A stretch of DNA of 64,000 nt from [Phialemoniopsis] sp. UDSM-2020 (GCA_018873225.1 JAEILZ010000007.1:620001-684000); one strand, 5' to 3'; positions 11,291-20,988 are shown, counted from the first letter of the stretch. The notes: generated by a model from the letters alone, not told the origin. A program made the numbers and translations.

Positions 11291-11916
11291 ATTATAATCT
11301 AAATAGTAGATACTAATTCCAGTCTTTACTGTACTATAAGATACAGTACTCATACAGATACATATATAACGGCACTATAGCTGTATAATAAATACTGTAC
11401 TGTTTACCTATCAGTATTTAAAACATCTATTTATCTCTTTAAAAAATAATCCATTCTTAGATTTTCATATTAGTTCAAACATGTCAGGACTCAAGAGGGG
11501 GCCCCTGTGAGTAAGCACTGATCATTACTGGAGTGCCCGGAGCTGCAGGAGGACGCATCTCTGAATCTGTTCAAAACTTGCGTGGCGGACCAAGTTCGAA
11601 GTATCAATAGATCGCAGGTGGCTGTTACGAAGGAGAGTTTCTGAAATAAGAAGGATGATATAGGATAACGTTAGAAACAGGCAAGGCTAGAGTTTAATAA
11701 ACTGGTTATTCTACTGCTTGTTCGCCATACTAAATTATTATCAACACTAAATCCTTAAAATCCTGTTTAAGCTTTTCATTATAAATAAGTAAATATATAC
11801 TTACTTTTTAATATATATAAAAGTTTAAGTACAGCAGTATAATATATATATAAAGTTTAGTTTATATATTTATTTATATATAACCTTTTTTTAGAAAGTT
11901 AAAAATATTATCTACA
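11291..11916. other. AT-rich intergenic stretch
   Basis: Mostly AT-rich (11290-11460 and 11680-11910) with a short normal-composition piece between. No coding or RNA signal is seen. It carries the upstream region of the CVNH gene. Confidence 0.5.
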
Positions 11917-12546
11917 ATGATTTACTTTAAATTACTTACTATACTATTTTATTATATTAAAAAAAGTCAAGCTACTTATAATATTACCTTACCATCGAAT
12001 ATTCAATCTGATGTATTCATTACTCAGAGCTTCCATCAATCATGTAATCAATGGGCATCCGTCTTGAATTATGATTACTATGTTGCTGCTGAATGCAATA
12101 CAACAAACCAACTAAAACATTGGTCTTACCTTGATTTACGACCTTGTTTAGTAAATGTTAATTCTAGATTACTCCCTAGTGATAAGTATATAAGTTCTCT
12201 CTTTTTGGGAGTCTTACAGTACTAACAGAATTGTAGTGGGAATTTTGATAAGACGTGCTCGTTTTGTCTTCTAACCAATTCTACTCCTTCCATCAATGCA
12301 GAGTTTTTATGTAGCTGTAACCCATATAATCGGTCTGGTTTAGCATTACATACAGAGATCAATCTTAGTAAGAGGAGCTACCTATATTATGCTGTTAATT
12401 TAGCTAATTATTTGAAAGGTACGGTTGTTGGGAATAATAATGGTGTCTTAACATGTGGTCTTAAGAACATGCGTACTGGAAAAAGTCTGAAAGCCCCCCC
12501 GGAATGGAATGGAAATTTTCTCTACATCCAAGAACTCAATACTTGA
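11917..12546 (+). CDS. Secreted CVNH (cyanovirin-N homology) protein, two exons
   Basis: A 192-residue secreted, lectin-like protein. Exon 1 is 11917-12185, exon 2 is 12237-12546. The intron is GTATAT...TTGTAG, phase 2, and removing it joins a frame that otherwise stops at once. The start ATG is followed by a hydrophobic signal peptide of about 20 residues. The mature part shows the CVNH layout: SCNQW, a Y-AAEC block, SYLDLRPCL, then NGNFDKTCSFC, a second E-LC-C block, an INL strand and NNNGVLTCG near the end. Founding CVNH members bind mannose-type glycans, and fungal ones are often extracellular; glycan binding here is inferred from family. The gene is AT-rich in codon use, matching its AT-rich surroundings. 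Exon 2 has a run of seven C, a possible error site, but the frame is intact. Confidence 0.75.
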
Positions 12547-12639
12547 TCGTTAGAATTAGGCTAGCAATATCAATCACAAGAAAAAAGACCTGTGTCTGAA
12601 AGTTAGTGCAATACCGGCAACGTGCAGAATCTAAGTCCA

Positions 12640-13275
12640 AGCCCGGAGCAAGATCCAGTCCTGGAGTATAGTCCAGGCCCGGAGTATAGTCCAGCCCCGG
12701 AGCAAGGTCCAGTCCTGGAGTATAGTCCAGCCCCGGAGCAAGATCCAGCCCTGGAGCATGGTCCAGCCCCGGAGCAAGGTCCAGCCCCGGAGCAAGATCC
12801 AGTCCCGGAGCAAGGTCCAGCCCTGGAGCAGGATCCAGCCCCGGAGCAGAGTCGAGGCCTGGAGCAGGATCCAGCCCTGGAGCAAGATCCAGCCCCGGAG
12901 CAGGGTCCAGGCCTGGAGCAAGATCCAGTCCTGGAGTATAGTCCAGCCCCGGAGCAGGGTCCAGCCCCGGAGCAGGGTCCAGTCCTGGAGTAGGTCCAGC
13001 CCCGGAGCAAGATCCAGTCCTGGAGCAAGATCCAGCCCCGGAGCAAGATCCAGTCCTGGAGCAAGATCCAGTCCTGGAGCAAGATCCAGCCCCGGAGCAA
13101 GATCCAGCCCCGGAGCAAGATCCAGTCCCGGAGCAAGGTCCAGCCCCGGAGCAAGATCCAGTCCCGGAGCAAGGTCCAGCCCTGGAGCAGGATCCAGCCC
13201 CGGAGCAGAGTCCAGGCCTGGAGCAGGATCCAGCCCCGGAGCAGGGTCCAGTCCCGGAGCAAGATCCAGGTCTGG
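12640..13275. repeat. Minisatellite, 18-bp unit, about 34 copies
   Basis: Tandem repeats of an 18-bp unit of the form CCGGAGCAAGATCCAGCC, with single-base variants (GAT/GGT, CCC/CCT, CAA/CAG/TAT). One 17-bp unit near 12988 shifts the frame. Because 18 is divisible by three and the unit lacks stops, long frames stay open in at least five of the six frames; these are artefacts of the repeat. One reading on the - strand starts at an ATG at 13365 with a hydrophobic leader and continues into [12 protein letters not shown] repeats, so a repeat-bearing secreted protein cannot be excluded. The + strand reading gives [12 protein letters not shown]. Confidence 0.9.
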
Positions 13276-13418
13276 GTTGTTCTCGTACGAAGGCCATATT
13301 TGACTCAAAAAGCCAAGAACCGCTCTCAAGACCAAGCATGACACAGTCTTCAATATCAACGGCATATTAAAGGGACGCTACGTAATATTTCTCCATTCTT
13401 AAATCTTCATCATCAACA

Positions 13419-15406
13419 ATGACGGGCGTTTGGGATTCAGAGAGTATCAAGAGAAGATTCGAGGCTTTAGAAGACTTTTTCGATGTGCTTGGTCTAAAAC
13501 GTGATTGTACTCAAGATGATATCGATACTGCTATTGTGCAAACTACACAGCATGCTCCCGAGGGGTATGGGCAAGAGGTTATCTGTAAGGCGTCGTGAAT
13601 GAACAAAACATCTCAGCAAACTAATGTTATCAAGTGGCTGCAGAAGCAGGCAGGTATCTAGCAGATCCTCAAAAGAGAAACGAGTACATAAAGGAACTCA
13701 GTAACACTCCAAACGAGGTCTCTGAATTTCATCGGGCATGGTTGAATACCTTTGGTATCAAAATCGTGCACGTCGATGACCCAGAGAATGATTTCAACGA
13801 ATCTATACCGCTTAAGAGAAATATAGACGATGTGTCTATCCCAGCAGATATCATACAATTGTTCGAAAACTACACAGCAGCTTTTGAAGAATTCATCCTA
13901 AAGATCCAGAAGAAGGAGCTTAAACCATCTCTCACTGGAAGAAATGCCAATTTCGAGCCTCTTGAGCAACTGAATGCACAAATTCGCGAATGGTGTGGAC
14001 AAAATAACCAAGTTGAACACCAGGGATTTTTCCATGTCAACTATAATATGATCGGTGCGCTTTTCTTGGAGGGAACAACCGCACGACAAGGCTTATGGCA
14101 GTATATGGACGTTAGAAAATATCCTCAGTCGTGGAAAACTGCAGTGAATGCAACACCAAAACATCCGAGCAAAAGCGACGGAGGACCGCTCCCTACAAGA
14201 GTATTTGCTCCACTAGCTCATACTTCCGAAACAGATGGCTTCCCTATCATTGCGTGCATTCCCAGACTAACTACAACCGACAAAGGGGAGGATGTCATCA
14301 AGGGCAGCGGATTCTTCATCTGGAACACCCAATTGGACAAGTTGGAGTATCGTACCACCGCGGGAATTGACACTGACCAGGCCATCAAGTGTCTTGAGGC
14401 CGAGCCAAAAATACCGGTATACCGTGACGGGAAGCAGGGCAAGGCAGTCAAGAAGAAATACGACAATATCAAGTCTTGGGTGACCACAGAGGAGGACAAT
14501 ACCGATACAAAGCGCCCACCAACTTATGTGCTTGCATACAATGCAGAAAGTTTTGCCATCTTCACGAGGAGCGCTTTTCAGGGCCACCTTGGTACGAAAG
14601 AAGCAAATAGATTAATCCTTCGGGCAGGAGCGTGCTTTAAAAAGGATAAAAGGGATCAGGCCCGGCAATTAATCGCGGTCAATCCAGGAAGCCGCAGCAT
14701 GGAGGATCGTATTGATCAATTGACTTACTGTGTGCAGATGTTGGCCTTCAACCAGACTCAAATGATGCAAGGCCAATACAGCAACCCATGGTATATGCAG
14801 GCCCCAGGTGGGGCTGCTCAACCACAGCCTGCCGGGGACGCACACAAAGACTCGGAGAGTCTCCCGGACGCCCCTGTGGTCCATGAAAACTACCCAGTAC
14901 AGATGCATGAAAGCTTGTCCAGATCTCCGCTTGCAACATCATCTTTGCCAGCTGGGCAACCTCACGACTCTGATTTGATGCGGAGGAATAGTTTACATGG
15001 GAACAAGTCAGAAAACAACAATAGTACCGGGGTGACTCGAACGGACCGCTTGGGCGAGAAGCGGGCATCGATCCTAGAGTTCCCTAGTGTCCCAAATGGG
15101 CCTTCGACGATGACGCCATACAACATGGGTATGGGAATGAACCCTGGAACGACTTTGAGCCCAATGGCTACGAACTCAATGGCTACAAACCCAATGACTA
15201 TGAACCCCATGGTAATGAATCCGATGGCTATGAACCCGATGGCTATGAACCCGATGGCTATGACCCCGATGGCTATGAACCCGATGGCTATGAGCCAAAT
15301 GGCTACGAATCCGGCGGCTACAATGCATCCAAATTCTTGGGGTATGGTGCCGTACAAGAATGGTCAAAGTGGAATGGCACTCACGCCTTTTAACATGAGT
15401 CGATAA
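13419..15406 (+). CDS. Protein with N-terminal J-like domain and C-terminal Met-Asn-Pro repeats
   Basis: A 645-residue protein. Exon 1 is 13419-13584, exon 2 is 13635-15406; the 50-nt intron is GTAAGG...TCAAG. Residues 16-80 resemble a DnaJ fold: FFDVLGLKRDCTQDDID, then LAAEAGRYLADPQKRNEYIKEL. The Hsp70-stimulating HPD motif is absent; QHAPEG occupies its place. Residues 90-400 form a globular region I do not recognise. From about 410 the chain is disordered and Pro/Ser/Asn-rich, and residues 560-620 hold five-residue repeats of the type MNPMA. With HPD missing, a co-chaperone role is doubtful; the fold may serve as a binding platform. The N-terminal similarity is judged by eye. Its start lies 54 bp from the ATG of a possible divergent reading frame in the minisatellite. 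Confidence 0.75.
15160..15310 (+). repeat. 15-bp coding repeat (Met-Asn-Pro-Met-Ala)
   Basis: About nine imperfect copies of a 15-bp unit of the type ATGAACCCGATGGCT inside the 3' part of the gene at 13419-15406. They encode a Met-rich low-complexity stretch. Confidence 0.85.
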
Positions 15407-15656
15407 GAAAGACACGAGCTACACAACTATACGACTTGGTATATAGATGTTTGTCACGTATAAACATATTTAATAGATATCACTGGATTGGTAGTTTATA
15501 CATGTATTGCGTGAGATTGAATGCTGTGAAAGTCAGAATTGGAGACAGCCTCTCTCAAAAATATATCAGTGCTGCAATCTGCTGCTAAGGATGCACAGGT
15601 CCTGTATAGCGACCTCATCCACATTCAGTGTTAAGCACTGTAGAGGGACATGAACG

Positions 15657-16061
15657 ATGAATACTGAAAACAGACAAATTCATGGCATACAGGCCAAAAT
15701 ATTGAGAACTCTATATACTTTGGAAATTGACGGACGCCTATTTCATGGCATCGAAGCGACCATGTCCATTCCATGTACAGCAGAAGGGGAAAGTTTCATA
15801 ACCTGGGTATATGATGATGGTAAAAGCCTACAGGTCTTTCACGAAAATGGCCCTGACCCTATAATTATTGGGGCTCACGAAGAATGGGAAGTTGAGAAAA
15901 TCGTTGGCCACCATCGCACATCAGTCGGCCTGAACTACGCAGTCAAATGGACTGGGTACCGTTGCCCAACATGGGAGCCACCGGGCAACTTGAGTAACTG
16001 TGCTCAACGTGTGGACGACTACTGGGCCCTTCATTGGGCGCGGATCCAACACTCGAATTAG
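15657..16061 (+). CDS. Short chromodomain protein
   Basis: A 134-residue single-exon protein. The last 60 residues form a chromodomain: EEWEVEKIVGHHR at 75-87, YAVKWTGY at 94-101, then TWEPPGNL and a C-terminal helix with DDYW. The three positions of the methyl-lysine aromatic cage are occupied by W77, W98 and Y101, so binding of methylated histone tails, such as H3K9me, is plausible. Residues 1-70 match nothing I know. It lacks a chromoshadow domain, so it is not a plain HP1. Chromodomains also end the integrases of some Ty3/Gypsy elements, so it could be a domesticated or residual piece; no integrase core precedes it. An upstream ATG at 15651 runs into a stop, which fixes 15657. Its 3' end overlaps the convergent SUR7-like gene. 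Confidence 0.75.
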   Translation: MNTENRQIHGIQAKILRTLYTLEIDGRLFHGIEATMSIPCTAEGESFITWVYDDGKSLQVFHENGPDPIIIGAHEEWEVEKIVGHHRTSVGLNYAVKWTGYRCPTWEPPGNLSNCAQRVDDYWALHWARIQHSN

Positions 16062-16933
16062 AGAAAGTGCTCTCTCTCGTTCCACGCTCCAAGCACTTGG
16101 AGCTCGCCACGGATGCACAACTAAAAGCCACGGCGAAGAGGATAGATGCAAGGCTGACTATAAGCATGACAATAGAAGAAGAGTGCATGTGACCCAGTTT
16201 AAGCTGCGCTTTTATTGTCTTGGCAAATTGTTGCGCAGTAGTCAAAACTGTCCAGTTCATGATCGACGGTACAAGAATCAGACAGACGCTGATTGAGCTG
16301 AAAAGCAGTAGCAAGTGCCGATAGAGAGGGGCGAAAAATACAGCGATCGCAGTCAGGATACAAACCCAGGCACAGACACTTTCAACGACAAGAAAGTAAC
16401 ATGTAGATGGCATATACGTCAAAATATGTGTGACCTGTCGAAGTTGGGGCACAACTAATGCTGTGTCGTATGGTAGCGGAGAACAGTTTGAGCCCACACA
16501 GTAGTACTTGGAACCAAGTGAAAGTGTTTTCGGCAGCTTCTCAGCAATGAGAGACTCTGTTGATGACTTCACGCTACTGACGATACCAGATGCCTTCGTT
16601 ACAATACTCATAGCCTGCGATCCCGCCGCCCCGCCTAGACTGGTGACCACCGGGCCGGGCGCTAAAAGTGATGTTTGCTGCAACAATGAGCGAGTCGGTG
16701 CCGGCAGAGAGAAGTCACGTGGGCTGAGAGCGGACTTGTAGGATAAGTAAGTATGCAAGAGCAGAAGCACCAAGAGACTCGGGGCAGCTCACCTCTAAGT
16801 CTAGCTCGAATATTCCCTTACGCTCATTATCGTTACCACCAGGTGCTAAGATAGACAGGCAATAAGAGAATAAAACGAGCATACAGACTGTATAGAGCAC
16901 AGCATATGATATCAAACGTATCCTTAAGTTCAT
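15943..16933 (-). CDS. SUR7/PalI-like four-span membrane protein, two exons
   Basis: A 310-residue membrane protein. Exon 1 is 16793-16933, exon 2 is 15943-16734; the intron is GTGAGC...TACAAG, phase 0. TM1 lies at about residues 8-32. A long extracellular loop includes a Cys pair (YYCVGSNCSPLP). Three further spans follow near FLVVESVCAWVCILTAIAVFF, LLLLFSSISVCLILV and IVMLIVSLASILFAVAF. The spacing (one N-terminal span, large loop, three clustered spans, cytoplasmic Ser-rich tail) is that of SUR7/PalI proteins of eisosomes or pH signalling. Assignment rests on topology and the loop Cys pair. The last 119 nt overlap the chromodomain gene on the other strand, so its true 3' end may be shorter through an unrecognised intron. 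Confidence 0.6.
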
Positions 16934-17300
16934 GGTGGGCTACGTTCGACGTAAAAGAATACCTTGAAACGAAAGGCACCCCGTCATTTATAAGTCTGTC
17001 CACATGACGGCCCGGGAGCAGATTTTGGATCCTGTGATGATTACCGGTCCTACAGTGCACATCGCTTTTGTCTTGCTCGGAAGCGTCTTATGTAGCATCA
17101 TCCAGGATGCGCCTCAGAACGCTTGTATTTCCTTTCTATATCCTCAGGACACAAGCTTTGGTCAGGAATTCGGGAGGCCGCATTGATATGGAGAGACGGA
17201 GTTTGTGACCACATCCAATGGCTTTGAGATATAGCAAAATGCCATTCAAAGATCACTTGATGTATTCTCGACTTTCTATGTAATAACGGTGCTCGAAAGG
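16934..17300. other. Intergenic stretch, nothing recognised
   Basis: Normal composition. Short frames on both strands have no recognisable features. It contains the upstream region of the SUR7-like gene and the 3' flank of the orphan gene that follows. Confidence 0.5.
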
Positions 17301-18152
17301 TCACAGAGATTGTCTGGTTGCTGCGAACCGTTCCATAATCTTCAGACATAGGGAAGTCTGCCCTGCGGAGGTGCTCTTGATAAAAAGGTGCTAAGAGTCT
17401 TGTTAGCTACGCCAGTGGTGAAGACGTTCTACCGTGGAATACTTACGTGCCGCAAGCATCGAGGGTGCACCCCTTTCCCAAGCATCTCGAAGAAGTTTAT
17501 CGCAATAGCAGATTCACAACATGCTCTACCTGCTATAGCTAAAAGTCTCTCTTGGGCATTAGGCGTGCCTTCGGCCGGGAAGAGATTCAAGGCTGCTGAG
17601 GCCGTGAGCTCGGTCTACTTAATTAAATGAGGCTGGCTTACAAAGGCGTAAGGTGCCGTCATGGTGGATCATGATCCTATCTGGAAACGTAGCATCTAAT
17701 TCCAGGGAGAGGATCTCAACGGCGTTGATAAACTGTGGTGCAAAACCTTAGCCAAGAATTTATTTCCAGCGAAAACCACTTGCCTGATGTGTGATGCTTG
17801 CCAACTCAACCTCAGAAAGCCTGGGTAGGTCGTCAATCGTCGTTGGGGTGAAATCGGAAATTGCGTAGGTCTTGTGATTGTCACTGTAGATACAATATAA
17901 TTCGGCTATCCCGGTATAGCCTTTCACATTGACGAGAGCCTCAAGCTGCCGGTTGATCGAGGCGGGATCGATTTCCTGGACAGAGCCGATCAGGCGGTCC
18001 TCAGGACAGAGAGCAAGACTCCCATAACTTGGGCTGTAGAATCGAATCCAGGAGTCTGGGAGCTGATTCAAGTAAACTCCAACGGCAATCTCTTCCAGAC
18101 ATTCATTGATCGATACTTTATCCATCACAAAGCACGTACGGCGTCGGAGCAT
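17301..18152 (-). CDS. Orphan protein, four exons
   Basis: A 223-residue protein rebuilt from four exons: 17811-18152, 17642-17732, 17447-17595, 17301-17390. Introns are 78, 46 and 56 nt, all GT-AG. The first carries a plausible branch site (GGCTAAG) 18 nt before its acceptor and the third has GTAAGT and CTAAC. Phase is consistent throughout. Features: an acidic N-terminal helix (NECLEEIAVGVYLNQL), an aromatic block (SWIRFYSPSYG), a central PDRIMIHHDGTLRL strand and a helical C-terminal half with paired Cys (GRACCESA). No signal peptide or membrane span. I do not recognise the family. The alternative first intron of 33 nt gives a frame too, but is too short to be spliced normally. Confidence 0.5.
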
Positions 18153-18225
18153 TGTACCAAATTTCAGTGATACACAGGTATGCTGGTTCCAATCCTGCCC
18201 AGACTGAAGAGGATCTATTAAAGTA

Positions 18226-18552
18226 TTACTGTGGCGGATCGGGTTCTGGGGCAGGCTCCATTTGTGTAAAAAACATATCGTTTGGGCTGTTCCCCCCCTC
18301 TCCTACTATTGCTGCAAAGCTTGTGCCATCACCACCAACCTTCTCCAAAAGCTCACACAGGCCATGACACCAACGACTCGTCTCCTTCATCCCAGCAGAC
18401 ATTTTCTCCATCCTTACAACGAGAAAAAAGTCAGCACTTATGACATCGTCTCGAAGTTCGAAGACTTGCATTTTGGATTGTTCCAGTTGTTGAGTCAGTA
18501 TTTTATTTTGTCTGGCGCTGTTAACGTCAACCGCTTTGGGAACAAGAGGCAT
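18226..18552 (-). CDS. Small coiled-coil protein, 5' end uncertain
   Basis: A 108-residue frame. The N-terminal third is Gln/Lys/Leu-rich and coil-like (NKILTQQLEQSKMQVFEL). A middle block with Cys and Trp (SRWCHGLCELLEKVGG) follows, and the tail is acidic and Pro-rich. The ATG at 18552 may sit inside an intron (GTAAGA...GTTAACAG, about 18515-18557). If so, the protein starts further upstream, near 18640, in a Ser/Pro-rich segment for which I found no ATG. It resembles the other small coiled-coil genes only in general style and lacks the CLxxY motif. Function unknown. Confidence 0.4.
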   Translation of the reverse strand: MPLVPKAVDVNSARQNKILTQQLEQSKMQVFELRDDVISADFFLVVRMEKMSAGMKETSRWCHGLCELLEKVGGDGTSFAAIVGEGGNSPNDMFFTQMEPAPEPDPPQ

Positions 18553-18692
18553 GTCTTACTTTTGATTGGCACTCGTAACTCCGACAGATCTATACGGTGA
18601 GCTATTTTTTTCAGCAGGCTGCGGACTGTTTTCACATACATAATTTGAAGTAATTGAATGCTATCGTACTAAATTAGTCATCGAAATAGACT

Positions 18693-19703
18693 CTAATTGC
18701 CCTCATGATACACATACATCTTTTGTAGTTGCTCTGGAGCCAGGGCTTTGCTGGATCCGTCCTGTGGCTCGATGCTTTGGCTCGCATGTGGTGATGGCTG
18801 ATGGCCAATCTGTGAGATGTCCGGGTCGTCTCCTGAATGGTGTAATAGCCCATCCCCAGAGCTTTGGAGCGCAGTACTAGCACCACCTCCGAAAACTTGC
18901 GGCAATTGTGGCGCACTACCAGTGCCGCTCCCGCCACTGAAGTGTTGCCATCCACTATTGCCTGAACTGCCGTGTGATGATTTGCCTCCTATACCATTAA
19001 CATTCTGCGGCATGCTACCATGGTTCTGTAGGAAGTTGTTGTTGCCCTGATTCGGAAGCTGATTATTGATTTGTTGTGGCGGACCGGTACTGTTGCAAGG
19101 GAGTGAGGAGCTGCCGAGGTTCTGCTGCGGAAAGCCGCCGCCACCGCCGTTGAAGTTCTGAGGTGGTATGCCGCCGCCACCCCCGTTGAAGTTCTGAGGT
19201 GGTATGCCGCCGCCACCGCCGTTGAAGTTCTGAGGTGGTATGCCGCCGCCACCGCCGTTGAAGTTCTGAGGTGGTATGCCGCCGCCACCGCCGTTGAAGT
19301 TCTGAGGTGGTATGCCGCCGCCGCCGCCGTTGAAGTTCTGAGGTGGTATGCCGCCGCCGCCGCCGTTGAAGTTCTGAGGTGGTATGCCGCCGCCACCGCC
19401 GTTGAAGTTCTGAGGTGGTATGCCGCCGCCGCCGCCGCCATTGAAGTTCTGTAGGGGAAAGCCGCCGTTGAAGTTCGGCTGGGAACCGATGCTGCCACCA
19501 AAGCCCTGTGGCATCCCACCGCCACTGTTCTCGCTAAAGGCATGTGAGCCGAAAATATGGTGCGTTGTCGCCTGTGGATAGGAGACGCTCCTGTCGAGTG
19601 TGTTCTGTGCTGAAGGCAAGCGGGCCCCATTGACAGACTGCATTGCTTCAGCAGAATCAGAGCCTGACAATTGTCCTCTCTGAGGGCCAGCATTGTTTTG
19701 CAT
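18693..19703 (-). CDS. Gly/Asn-rich repeat protein (low complexity)
   Basis: A 336-residue low-complexity protein. Residues 1-85 are Asn/Gln/Ser-rich, followed by a core of about nine 12-residue repeats (NFNGGGGGIPPQ and variants), then a Gln/Asn/Gly/Ser/His-rich tail ending in EQLQKMYVYHEGN. Such composition suggests a disordered, prion-like or phase-separating protein; no folded domain is seen. The first in-frame ATG is 19703, but the frame stays open upstream to an acceptor-like CTTCCTAG ending at about 19759, followed by QPQCSSTTESK, so there is probably another 5' exon. A possible donor (GACCTG/GTCAGA near 19854) would fit in phase, but would put the start inside the divergent gene at 19964. 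The start is therefore unresolved. Confidence 0.55.
   Translation of the reverse strand: MQNNAGPQRGQLSGSDSAEAMQSVNGARLPSAQNTLDRSVSYPQATTHHIFGSHAFSENSGGGMPQGFGGSIGSQPNFNGGFPLQNFNGGGGGGIPPQNFNGGGGGIPPQNFNGGGGGIPPQNFNGGGGGIPPQNFNGGGGGIPPQNFNGGGGGIPPQNFNGGGGGIPPQNFNGGGGGIPPQNFNGGGGGFPQQNLGSSSLPCNSTGPPQQINNQLPNQGNNNFLQNHGSMPQNVNGIGGKSSHGSSGNSGWQHFSGGSGTGSAPQLPQVFGGGASTALQSSGDGLLHHSGDDPDISQIGHQPSPHASQSIEPQDGSSKALAPEQLQKMYVYHEGN
19132..19446. repeat. 36-bp minisatellite inside the Gly-rich gene
   Basis: Eight to nine tandem copies of a 36-bp unit (GTTGAAGTTCTGAGGTGGTA followed by a CCG/CCA triplet run). They are nearly identical and differ mainly by CCA versus CCG in the triplet run. One copy has an extra triplet. 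Confidence 0.9.
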
Positions 19704-19963
19704 CCTATTCACGCTGTAAGCTGTTTTGGACTCCGTGGTAGAGGAGCATTGCGGCTGCTAGGAAGGAGTCAAGGCTCAGTGAAGGGCATTCAAGCAATGC
19801 TTGGGGACAAGAAGAGTGGCTGTTTTCATGAGTGGTGGTGGAAGCGTCTGACCAGGTCCAATTTCGGCTGTTGGTTCTGTTGGATATCTTCAGTGACCCC
19901 AAGTGGCCGAGCTCGGGCAAGTTGGTGTGATGCGTCATTCGATTTCCCACGCAGGAATTCACC

Positions 19964-20617
19964 ATGAACAACCAACAGCCACCCATCTTCCATCGCAACA
20001 ACAGAACACAATCCATCGATCAGTGTATTCTACTGTATTCCCAAAGTCTCGAGTGGGCTTGTTCGGGAGTGCAGCAGGAGATTGTCATACGTCGCGAGCT
20101 CGAGCAGATTGTGCTTGACAAATGCCGGGAGAACGAAACTTTACTGCTAAAGCTCAACCGTGCTGAGAGAGAAAAGTCAGAACTTGCTCTTGTACGCGAA
20201 AAGAATGATGGGCTTCTTCAAGAATTGCGACAGAGCGAGGCCTTGGTCCGTCAGCTGAGGATGAGCGCACAGGCTCAGGACAAGTGCATCAGCGACCAGG
20301 TTACTCGTATCAACGAACTGGAGCAACGACTGAATGGTATCGGGGAACAGGGACCGGGCTCCAACGAGCCTGGATCTTCTGATTACACATCTTTTCATGG
20401 TTCGTCTCCAACCATCCCGACACGCCTGGACCAACGTCTTAAAGCCAAGCAAGCCGAGGGAGCTCATCACGAAGAGGTTCCTACAGGGATTCGTGCCCGT
20501 TCTACGAGTCATGCCTCTGTAGTTACCGATAATGGCGCAGTGAAAGTGGCTAAGAGTGGGAAGCGAAGGCCAAATCCATTGAATCTCGTCTCGAGCGCAT
20601 TCAACATGCGCATCTAG
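19964..20617 (+). CDS. Small coiled-coil protein, CLxxY family member 3
   Basis: A 217-residue protein, single exon. Residues 1-18 are polar and basic. The motif CILLY starts at C21, with QQEIVIRRELEQIV at 38-51, and a long coiled coil runs to about residue 125. The C-terminal 80 residues are disordered, with a basic end (KSGKRRPNPLNL) that could be a nuclear localisation signal. The motif is shared with genes at 5526-5975, 10844-11290 and 23632-24177. The MADS-like gene at 20989 is next on the same strand, 371 bp away. The start ATG at 19964 is the first in frame. Function unknown; probably oligomeric. Confidence 0.65.
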   Translation: MNNQQPPIFHRNNRTQSIDQCILLYSQSLEWACSGVQQEIVIRRELEQIVLDKCRENETLLLKLNRAEREKSELALVREKNDGLLQELRQSEALVRQLRMSAQAQDKCISDQVTRINELEQRLNGIGEQGPGSNEPGSSDYTSFHGSSPTIPTRLDQRLKAKQAEGAHHEEVPTGIRARSTSHASVVTDNGAVKVAKSGKRRPNPLNLVSSAFNMRI

Positions 20618-20988
20618 ATAGTTATCCTCCAATTTGCTGGGTAGCAGGAGGGAGAAGGCGATCACAGATCGAGAATGGGAGTACAGTATGCACACTAGGC
20701 CAGAGTAACATTGCTTTGTGGCGGGGTTCTCCACTCACACCTGTGTGGTTCAGGGTCAAGGATAGTTTAGGATCCAAAAACGGCTTTTCATACTTGGTTG
20801 TGGATGACTGTGTGATGTACAATACATAGTCTAAAATCCAAAATCAGCTTTCAGATTCACACTTGGATGTGGTAGCCTCCAAAAGTGGATTTCTCTGGGG
20901 AAGGATCATCGTGCGCATTTGTCCATATCTGGCTCGCGCACCCCCCCCCTTCCACACGGCTGCAACGATCCTCTTCCGTGCACCGTTC
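20618..20988. other. Short intergenic stretch
   Basis: Separates a coiled-coil gene from a MADS-like gene on the same strand. It contains a near-duplicated phrase (CCAAAAACGGCTTTTCATACTTGG at about 20773 and CCAAAATCAGCTTTCAGATTCACACTTGG at about 20836) and a run of nine C near 20941. No gene or RNA is seen. Confidence 0.45.

Noticed and set aside
12536..13365. Five long overlapping frames over the minisatellite as genes
   Set aside because: They are open only because the 18-bp unit has no stop codons; none has recognisable non-repeat sequence beyond a short leader.
17733..17810. Alternative 33-nt first intron (GTGGTT...GCTAAG) in the orphan gene
   Set aside because: It keeps phase, but is shorter than introns normally spliced in fungi; the 78-nt alternative has a branch site and CACAG acceptor.
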